Assembly (NCBI GenBank): GCA_025355915.1
Contig: JANXYT010000202.1
Span: forward strand, 1-8,893
DNA: 8,893 nt
Direction of reading: 5' to 3'
Source: Holophagaceae bacterium
GTDB lineage: Bacteria; Acidobacteriota; Holophagae; Holophagales; Holophagaceae
Positions 1 to 5,062 of this stretch are shown in pieces. The first letter of the stretch is position 1. Each line of letters opens with the position of its first letter. A program made the translations under genes and the position numbers. The notes under the pieces are model-generated. The model made no database searches. It saw only the letters and a list, made by a program, of their open reading frames with translations, and was not told where the DNA came from.

Positions 1-157
1 AGACCGATACCCGACCCAGCCGCGCCGCATCCATGGCTGCCGCGGCGAAGCCGGCGTCCAATCCCCTCGATCGCAGGTATACGACCCCAGAACTATGACG
101 CTCACACCCATAAATAGGCAGTAGTTCGATCAACGGAAATCGGCGCCATTGCTGCAT
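1..157 (-). CDS. Possible partial unrecognised ORF running off the left edge
   Basis: A minus-strand frame is open from an ATG at 157-155 to the window edge, about 52 codons. The same frame stays open upstream to a stop near 210, with a TTG at 169-167 as an alternative start. Its translation reads like protein, with runs such as FPLIELLPIYGCERHSSG and GLDAGFAAAAMDAARLG, but I do not recognise a family. Third positions are less GC-biased than in the other genes here, so if real it is probably a recent arrival. No good ribosome site precedes the ATG, and the start lies inside a 12-bp hairpin. All three plus-strand frames are also open over roughly the first 90 bases, so the reading direction is uncertain. 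It could equally be non-coding or a gene remnant. Confidence 0.25.
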   Translation of the reverse strand, partial: MQQWRRFPLIELLPIYGCERHSSGVVYLRSRGLDAGFAAAAMDAARLGRVSV

Positions 158-183
158 TTCAGGCCCCAACAGGGGCCTGAAAT
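156..183. other. Perfect 12-bp inverted repeat (hairpin)
   Basis: Positions 156-167 (ATTTCAGGCCCC) pair perfectly with 172-183 around a 4-base loop (AACA). There is no T-run directly after the stem on either strand, so this is not a textbook intrinsic terminator. It marks the boundary between the mixed-composition left edge and the AT-rich stretch that follows. If the leftward open frame is real, the stem includes the first two bases of its ATG. It could be a terminator remnant, a mobile-element end or a translation-blocking hairpin. Confidence 0.6.
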
Positions 184-351
184 ATACACCCCAACGCTTG
201 GAGTGCCGAATTCAGGGGTTTTCACACCTTCTTCCCCACCTTTCGTGGATTGTTCGACACCTAATGAGCACCAAAAGGACAATAATTGTATTTATTAGGG
301 TCTTGTATTTACCAATATATTCAATCGTTAAATTGCGTATAAACATAACAA
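184..351. other. AT-rich intergenic stretch, no supported gene
   Basis: This stretch lies between the hairpin at 156-183 and the tRNA terminator. Over 241-350 the G+C content is about 31% by hand count, against well over 60% in every gene of the window. A 67-codon plus-strand frame (198-401) crosses it, but it runs through the terminator and into the tRNA and has no protein-like composition. I see no RNA gene, repeat or convincing promoter. The composition shift just beyond the 3' end of a tRNA fits inserted DNA. Confidence 0.5.
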
Positions 352-376
352 AAGGGCCGACTTGTTGTCGGCCCTT
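345..376 (-). terminator. Intrinsic terminator of the tRNA-fMet gene
   Basis: A perfect 10-bp stem (352-361 with 367-376, AAGGGCCGAC / GTCGGCCCTT) encloses a 5-base loop. Read on the minus strand it starts 3 bases after the tRNA CCA end and is followed by a T-rich tail (TTTTGTTATG). Position, stem strength and tail fit Rho-independent termination of the tRNA transcript. Confidence 0.85.
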
Positions 377-379
377 GGT

Positions 380-456
<77 letters not shown>

Positions 457-467
457 GTAGGAATCTG

Positions 468-495
468 AGTGTAGCAGGGATCGTGGGAACGGCAA
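468..495 (-). promoter_or_regulatory. Sigma70-type promoter for tRNA-fMet
   Basis: On the minus strand a -35-like TTGCCG (490-495) and a -10-like TACACT (468-473) are separated by 16 bases. Transcription would begin near 461, giving a leader of about 5 bases before the mature tRNA. Identified by eye from consensus similarity and location. Confidence 0.5.
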
Positions 496-547
496 GGAGG
501 CACCTGCGGCGGGTGTTGGTATGCTCGTCGGACGCTCGGGAGGTTCG

Positions 548-2509
548 ATGGGACGCCGCTTGATGGCCCTGCTGGTGATGTTGGCCACGGCCGGACTGGC
601 GGCGGGGCCGCGGACGTGGACGCCGGAAAAGTGGTTCGACAAGCCGAAGTCGCCCCGGATTGCCAACTACCGCATCGAGGCGACACTGGATTTCGAACAC
701 AAGACGCTGGAGGGTCAGGAGACGATTTCCTGGCGGAACACCGGCACCGCTCCCACCAAGGAGCTGCCGCTGCATCTGTATCTCAATGCCTTCAAGGGCC
801 CCCAAAGCCTCTTCGTGAAGGAGAGTGGTGGCCGGTTGCGCCTTGACCACCAGGACCGGACGTCTGAACCCTCCTCCTGGGGCTATTGCCGGCTCATCAG
901 CGCGCGGATGGAGGGACGCGATCTGGAGGGGCACGACGGGGAGGACGAGACCGTCCGCTGGCTGAACCTGCCCCGGGCGGTGGCACCCGGCGAGACCATC
1001 CATGTCGACCTCGTCTGGGAAAACCGCTATCCCAAGGTCTTTGCGCGCAGCGGATGGTCCGAGGACTTCCTCATGTCGGGTCAGTGGTTCCCCAAGGTCG
1101 GCGTCTACCAAGGGGATCGTTGGAACTGCCATGCCTATCACGCGAACACGGAATTCTTCGCGGACTTCGGTGTCTATGACGTAACGCTGTCGCTGCCCAA
1201 CGCCCTCGGGCTTGCCCATACCGGCACCTGCCTGCCCCAGAAGGATCAGGACGGCGTGGAGCGGGATGCTGCCCAGGATCCCAAGCGCCCGCTGAACCTG
1301 ATCTGGCGCCTGCACGCGGAGGATGTCCACGATTTCGCCTGGGCCGTGTTGCCGAATGGGAGCTGGCGGAAACCCGCCATGTTCGAGTACCGCGGCGTGC
1401 AAGTCTTCTACTACATCAATGGCCGCAACCGGGGGAACTTCCAACGGCAGCGCCGGGCCGTGGAGAATGCCTTGCGCTGGAGCGAGGAGTGGTACTTCAG
1501 GTATCCCTATCCAACCCTGACCGTGATCGACACGCCGGAGGAGGCCAGCGGGGCGGATGGGATGGAATATCCCACCCTCATCACCGCCAGCTCCCTGGCC
1601 TTCGATCCCCTGGGGATCCGCTGGCCCGAGGGGGTGGCCATCCACGAGTTCGGCCACCAGTTCTTCTATGGCCTGCTGGCCAGCAACGAATTCGAGGAAC
1701 CCTGGCTCGACGAAGGCTTCACCAGCTGGTTCGCCCACAAGGCCATGGAGCGCAGCTACCATTCCCTGCTGGGCGGGCGGCGCTTCCAGGTGGGCACGGA
1801 GTTCGGGGAGTGGGCGGGCTATTGGGGCCTCCCGAGCGCAGATCCCCTCACCCGGTTCGGCTTCAAGACCCTCAACCACCAGAGCTATGGCGCCACGGCC
1901 TACGGGAAGGCGACCCTGGTGCTCAACCAGCTGGAGGCGATGCTGGGCCGTCCCGTGATGGAGGAGGTCATGCGTGCCTACGCGCAGGAAATGGCCTTCC
2001 GGCACCCGACCCGACATGATTTCAGGCGCATCGCCGAGCGGGTGTCGGGCCGCGACCTTTCTGCCTTCTGGCGGGATTTCGTCGAGGGCACAGATGTGCT
2101 CGATTACGCCATCCGTGGTGTGAAGAATCAGGAGGTCACCCAGGGCGGCTGGCTCTTCTCGGACAAGGCGCCGGTGTTTGCCGCGCCTCAGCCTGCGGCG
2201 CCGGGCCGGGTGGGCTCCATCACCCTGGAACGGAAGGGCGGGATCAAGGTGCCCATCACCCTGTGGGTGCGCCTGGAGAACAAGGAGGAGCAGCGCCTGG
2301 TCTGGGAGGGGCAGGATCGCTGGATCACTTACGAGTTCAGCTCGCCAGTGGTCGCCGCCGTGCTCGATCCCGATGGCAACTATCCGATCATGAAGGATCG
2401 GCTCCACGCGAGCTACACCCTGAAGCCCGTGCGACGGGGCTTCCATTACTGGTCACAAATGGTCTGGGGGGCGGTGGCAGGGTGGATGCAGGGGTGCGGC
2501 ATCGGCTGA
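548..2509 (+). CDS. Secreted M1-family zinc metallopeptidase (gluzincin aminopeptidase-like)
   Basis: This 653-aa enzyme is probably exported and cleaves peptides with a zinc-activated water. The ATG at 548 is chosen because GGGAGG lies 4 bases upstream and translation then opens with a clean signal peptide (MGRRLMALLVMLATAGLAAG, cut near residue 20); an in-frame ATG at 521 lacks both. An N-terminal beta domain (about 25-215) precedes the catalytic domain. Zinc ligands are complete: H366-E367-F-G-H370 and E389 in WLDEGF, the canonical HEXXH-X18-E spacing. G338-M-E-Y-P342 stands where classical aminopeptidases have GAMEN, and Y447 or Y452 (SYGATAYGKA) could be the transition-state tyrosine. 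The C-terminus is Trp-rich and partly hydrophobic (FHYWSQMVWGAVAGWMQ) and may touch a membrane; this is inference. Upstream is the divergent tRNA and downstream a convergent gene, so it is probably monocistronic. Exact substrate preference is unknown. Confidence 0.92.
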   Translation: MGRRLMALLVMLATAGLAAGPRTWTPEKWFDKPKSPRIANYRIEATLDFEHKTLEGQETISWRNTGTAPTKELPLHLYLNAFKGPQSLFVKESGGRLRLDHQDRTSEPSSWGYCRLISARMEGRDLEGHDGEDETVRWLNLPRAVAPGETIHVDLVWENRYPKVFARSGWSEDFLMSGQWFPKVGVYQGDRWNCHAYHANTEFFADFGVYDVTLSLPNALGLAHTGTCLPQKDQDGVERDAAQDPKRPLNLIWRLHAEDVHDFAWAVLPNGSWRKPAMFEYRGVQVFYYINGRNRGNFQRQRRAVENALRWSEEWYFRYPYPTLTVIDTPEEASGADGMEYPTLITASSLAFDPLGIRWPEGVAIHEFGHQFFYGLLASNEFEEPWLDEGFTSWFAHKAMERSYHSLLGGRRFQVGTEFGEWAGYWGLPSADPLTRFGFKTLNHQSYGATAYGKATLVLNQLEAMLGRPVMEEVMRAYAQEMAFRHPTRHDFRRIAERVSGRDLSAFWRDFVEGTDVLDYAIRGVKNQEVTQGGWLFSDKAPVFAAPQPAAPGRVGSITLERKGGIKVPITLWVRLENKEEQRLVWEGQDRWITYEFSSPVVAAVLDPDGNYPIMKDRLHASYTLKPVRRGFHYWSQMVWGAVAGWMQGCGIG

Positions 2510-2512
2510 GAT

Positions 2513-2536
2513 GGGCTGTGGGCTCTAGGCTGCGGG
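2513..2536. repeat. Inverted degenerate copies of the 7-bp repeat
   Basis: Starting 4 bases after the peptidase stop are three heptads, GGGCTGT, GGGCTCT and AGGCTGC, then GGG. The first 12 bases (GGGCTGTGGGCT) are the exact reverse complement of stretches inside the tandem array at 2618-2680, for example 2623-2634. The two blocks can fold into a large stem with an 81-base loop (2537-2617). I see nothing else in the loop. Confidence 0.7.
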
Positions 2537-2617
2537 AAGACTTCCTGAAGCGGCCTGCGCCCGCGCCAGCTTTACCTTTGGCCCGCTTGAACTCCGAGCG
2601 CAGGATGGAACAGGCGT

Positions 2618-2680
2618 CCCACAGCCCACAGCCCACAGCCCACAGCCCACGGCCCACAGCCCACAGCCTACGGCCTATCC
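2618..2680. repeat. Tandem 7-bp repeat, about nine copies of CCCACAG
   Basis: Heptads in order: four exact CCCACAG copies (2618-2645), CCCACGG, two exact copies (2653-2666), then the decayed CCTACGG (2667-2673) and CCTATCC (2674-2680). The last two overlap the 3' end of the minus-strand gene and encode its final residues and TAG stop (2668-2670). Copies decay toward that gene, as in an array diverging at one edge. Heptameric simple repeats are known between genes in several phyla, for example the STRR sequences of filamentous cyanobacteria. They are prone to copy-number change by slippage. Function here is unknown; with the inverted copies at 2513-2536 it might help end transcription between the convergent genes. 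Confidence 0.9.
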
Positions 2681-3633
2681 GGCGCCGCATCCCCCATGCG
2701 GATGGACCGGATGGCCCCCTTGCCGTCCAGTTCGATGAGGATGGGGAACCAGACCAGACCCAGGCGTTCGAAAGCCGGGCGGCTGGGGGCGAAGAGGGCG
2801 GATCTCCCCGTGGACCTGAGGCGGGCCGCGAGGAGCCGTCCTTCGGCCAGCAGGGGTGCGGAAAGGCTGGCATCGCGCTCATCCAGGGTTCCAGTGGTGC
2901 TGGGGATGATCCAGGCCGTGCCCGCCGGGATCTCTGGAAGCGGGCCATCCTCGGCGGGCCTGATCCAGGCGCGGGTGGCCCCGAATTGGTCCAGTGGGGA
3001 ATCGCGGTAATCCAACTCCGGCAAGGTCCACAACCGAAGCACCGGCGAGGGACCGCCCAGCAGCCCGAACAGCCGCTGGAAGCCCTTCAGGGTGTCCTCG
3101 GCATCCTGGTTCGTCCTCGATCGGACGGCTGCGAACCGAGCCTCGTCCTGCTCGGCCAGGGCCCAGCACAGGGCGTGGCGCAGGGCGTACCCGCGGGTCA
3201 GCGCGGGGCCCGCGGCGAGGAGGCGGTCCTCCCAGATCCGGCGGAGCGCGGCATCGAAGGTTCCCGTCCTCACCTGGAGTTGGCCCCACCGCCACAGCCC
3301 CAGGGCAGTGCCGCTGGCACGGATGGGTAGGGCCTTCAACGCGCCGCTGATCTGGTCCTTCGGCGCCGTGAGCAGGCGCCGGAAGGCCTCGGCCTCCCGA
3401 CGCCCTGGGCCCGTGGCAAAGGGGTTGGCGGGCAGGTTCCCCCGGGGATCGAAGGTGGCCGCGGCCCCCAGCCAACGGTGGGCGGCGGCGGTCGGGCCCT
3501 TGGGGGCCTCGGGCGGCAGGGGCTGGCCCCAGTCGTAGGCATCGAGCAGGCGGTTCTCCAGCTCGGCGGGGGAAGGGCGCGCGGGCTGGATCTCGGCCGG
3601 GGGCGTGGCGGGGGGAGGAACGGTCAGCGGCAC
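2668..3633 (-). CDS. Unrecognised 321-aa protein
   Basis: I do not recognise a family. The frame is judged real because its composition is balanced and protein-like, whereas frames opposite it are Arg/Pro/Gly-rich. The start is a GTG at 3633-3631, preceded by AGAGGA at 4 bases; a stop in the same frame shortly upstream rules out a longer protein. There is no signal peptide. A Pro-rich N-terminus (about 1-50) is followed by a helical, Ala/Leu-rich middle (about 75-215) with repeated Trp and Arg (LGLWRWGQ, RHALCWALAEQDEARF). A more beta-like C-terminal part ends near FPILIELDGKGAIRSIRMG. The last three residues (DRP) and the stop are built from decayed 7-bp repeat copies, so the extreme C-terminus is probably not conserved. 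It is divergent from pyrF and convergent with the peptidase gene. Function unknown. Confidence 0.72.
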   Translation of the reverse strand: MPLTVPPPATPPAEIQPARPSPAELENRLLDAYDWGQPLPPEAPKGPTAAAHRWLGAAATFDPRGNLPANPFATGPGRREAEAFRRLLTAPKDQISGALKALPIRASGTALGLWRWGQLQVRTGTFDAALRRIWEDRLLAAGPALTRGYALRHALCWALAEQDEARFAAVRSRTNQDAEDTLKGFQRLFGLLGGPSPVLRLWTLPELDYRDSPLDQFGATRAWIRPAEDGPLPEIPAGTAWIIPSTTGTLDERDASLSAPLLAEGRLLAARLRSTGRSALFAPSRPAFERLGLVWFPILIELDGKGAIRSIRMGDAAPDRP

Positions 3634-3665
3634 AGGGTCCTCTTGGTGGCAGAATGGTCCTCCGC

Positions 3666-3671
3666 ATCATA
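3666..3671 (-). promoter_or_regulatory. Candidate -10 element for the 321-aa protein gene
   Basis: The 49-base gap between the divergent starts (3633 and 3683) contains TATGAT on the minus strand, one mismatch from TATAAT. Transcription would begin near 3659, about 26 bases before the GTG. I could not find a good -35 at the usual spacing, so support is moderate. No clear plus-strand promoter for pyrF is visible in the same gap. Confidence 0.35.
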
Positions 3672-3682
3672 CGGGAGTCCCC

Positions 3683-4408
3683 TTGTCTGCAGTCGCCTCG
3701 ACCCTCACGCCCCGCGAGCGCCTCGTGGTGGCCCTGGATGTCTCCACGGCCAAGGAGGCTCTGGCCCTGGCCGAGCGGCTGTCGGGCCGGGTGGGGCTGC
3801 TCAAGGTGGGACTGGAACTCTTCTGCGCCGAGGGGCCCGCCTTCGTGAAGGACCTCCAGACGCGGGTGCCCGTGTTCCTTGATCTGAAGCTGCACGACAT
3901 TCCCACCACGGTCCGGCGGGCCCTCGAGGCCGTGCTCAAGCTGGATCCCCGGCTGGTCAATCTCCACGTCCAGGGCGGTCCAGCCATGTTGGAGGCCGCG
4001 GTGGAGGCCGTCCACGCTCACCGCGCCGCCGGGGGCTGCACGGAACTGCTGGCGGTGACGGTGCTGACCAGCCTGGATCGCGAAGCCTTGGCGGCGCTGG
4101 GGCATGCCGGCCAGCCGGAAGATCTCGCCCTGGCCTATGCGAAGCTCGCTCACCAGGCTGGCTGCGATGGTGTGGTGTGCTCCGCCTGGGAGGCCGCCGC
4201 CATCCGGGAAGCCTGCGGTGCTGCATTCCACTGTCTGACCCCGGGCATCCGCCCCGCGGGCGCCGCCCTTCAGGATCAGGCCCGGGTCATGACGCCGGCC
4301 CAGGCCCTGAAGCAGGGGGCCACGTGGCTGGTGGTCGGGCGGCCCATCACCCATGCGGCGGACCCTGCCGCCGCTGCTGAGGCCATCGTGGCTGAGATGC
4401 AGTCCTGA
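3683..4408 (+). CDS. pyrF: Orotidine 5'-phosphate decarboxylase
   Basis: PyrF converts orotidine monophosphate to UMP, the last step of de novo pyrimidine synthesis, as a cytoplasmic TIM-barrel dimer. The 241-aa product has the family core in order: VVALD near the N-terminus, LKVG with K41, the catalytic FLDLKLHDIP with D67, K69 and D72, then TVLTS, GCDGVVCSA, LTPGIRP and the phosphate-binding VVGRPIT with R220. Length and order match group I enzymes such as E. coli PyrF. The frame is open back to 3605, but residues encoded there (MAGGGTVSG...) resemble nothing in the family. The TTG at 3683, with GGGAG 5 bases upstream, gives a normal N-terminus and is preferred. The stop overlaps the next start by one base (TGATG), so the downstream membrane protein is probably translationally coupled. 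Confidence 0.95.
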   Translation: MSAVASTLTPRERLVVALDVSTAKEALALAERLSGRVGLLKVGLELFCAEGPAFVKDLQTRVPVFLDLKLHDIPTTVRRALEAVLKLDPRLVNLHVQGGPAMLEAAVEAVHAHRAAGGCTELLAVTVLTSLDREALAALGHAGQPEDLALAYAKLAHQAGCDGVVCSAWEAAAIREACGAAFHCLTPGIRPAGAALQDQARVMTPAQALKQGATWLVVGRPITHAADPAAAAEAIVAEMQS

Positions 4409-4950
4409 TGTCGGCGGGATCGCCACTCGTCTTCCGGCCCTCGTTCGCCCAGCGCGCCATGGCCATGCTCCTGTTTGCCGGTTCGTGGCTCGTGGGGGTC
4501 CGTGCCCTGGCCCAGATCCTGGAGCGCCTCCCAGTCTTGCGGGCTTCCCTGAAGGTGGCAGAGGCCGCGAGCGAGCCCACCTGGTCCTTCTGGATCGCCA
4601 TCACGGCCGCCTTCGGCGCGGTGATCGCCGGTAGCCTGTTGCTGCTGGGGACCTTGCTGGGCGTGCTGATGGTCGAGGGGTCCCAGGTGCTGGTGGATGA
4701 ACTGGGCCTGTCCGTGGAGCACAACGCCCTGCCAGCGCCGCTGGCCCGGAGGCTTGGCGCAGGGCGCCTGCCCTGGAAGCACGTGTCGCGCCTCGAACGG
4801 TCGGGTCCCTTCTTCGTGGTGAGGGGAGCGGGGGAACCTGGGCCGGGTGGTCCGAAGGATCCCAACCTTCGCTTTCTCTTGGTGGAGGAACTGGAGCGCC
4901 TGGTCCTCACCATCCTCGAACGCAGCCCGAACCTCAAACACGAGGATTGA
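4408..4950 (+). CDS. Two-helix membrane protein with a PH-like cytoplasmic region
   Basis: This 180-aa protein is not assigned to a named family. A short basic N-terminus precedes a first hydrophobic helix (about 16-38) and a second, longer one (about 60-89). The rest is soluble: a beta-rich stretch beginning VLVDELGLSVEH and including RLPWKHVSRLERSGPFFVV, then an acidic helix (LVEELERLVLTILER). Two N-terminal helices followed by a segment of the 'strand, E/D-x-G-L, ... W-x-x-V' kind recalls small bacterial PH-like membrane proteins; this is a visual resemblance only. The ATG shares its A with the pyrF stop (TGATG) and lacks a strong ribosome site of its own, so translation probably depends on pyrF. 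A direct role in pyrimidine metabolism is not implied. The frame's protein-like content supports a real gene. Confidence 0.78.
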   Translation: MSAGSPLVFRPSFAQRAMAMLLFAGSWLVGVRALAQILERLPVLRASLKVAEAASEPTWSFWIAITAAFGAVIAGSLLLLGTLLGVLMVEGSQVLVDELGLSVEHNALPAPLARRLGAGRLPWKHVSRLERSGPFFVVRGAGEPGPGGPKDPNLRFLLVEELERLVLTILERSPNLKHED

Positions 4951-4959
4951 TGACCTCCC

Positions 4960-5057
4960 GGGGTACCCCTCGCAACACATGCGTTGCAAGGATCTATGGT
5001 CGCGCTTCGCGCACACCCCCGAGCCCCCGCGCAGACCATGACGAAGCCATGGTCTGC
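4960..5057. terminator. Palindrome-rich convergent intergenic region, probable bidirectional terminator
   Basis: Between the convergent stops at 4950 and 5063 are four inverted repeats: GGGGTACCCC (4960-4969), GCAAC/GTTGC (4972-4976 with 4983-4987), CGCG/CGCG around CTT (5001-5011), and a perfect 10-bp stem GCAGACCATG/CATGGTCTGC (5031-5040 with 5048-5057, 7-base loop). The last is strongest, and on the plus strand it is followed by a pyrimidine-rich TTGCTCT; there is no clean T-run. An alternative pairing of 4996-5005 with 5029-5039 would compete with it. Position and symmetry suggest termination from both sides. Confidence 0.5.
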
Positions 5058-5062
5058 TTGCT

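Noticed and set aside
521..547. Earlier ATG for the M1 peptidase
   Set aside because: The only ribosome-like sequence upstream (494-500) is 20 bases away, and the extra residues would disrupt the signal peptide. The ATG at 548 has GGGAGG at proper spacing.
2618..2680. CRISPR array
   Set aside because: The repeats are 7 bp and directly adjacent, with no unique spacers and no cas gene nearby.
2263..3330. Plus-strand frame of 355 codons that reads the heptamer array as a Pro-Thr-Ala-His-Ser type repeat
   Set aside because: It overlaps the end of the peptidase in another frame and is antisense to the 321-aa gene. The repeated peptide is just a translation of the 7-bp satellite.
3605..3682. N-terminal extension of PyrF in the same frame
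   Set aside because: The extra residues match nothing in the family and would overlap the start of the divergent gene. The TTG at 3683 has a ribosome site and gives the normal length.
2879..4426. Minus-strand frame of 515 codons covering pyrF and part of the 321-aa gene
   Set aside because: It crosses a strongly supported pyrF gene and a divergent promoter region, and has no recognisable motif.
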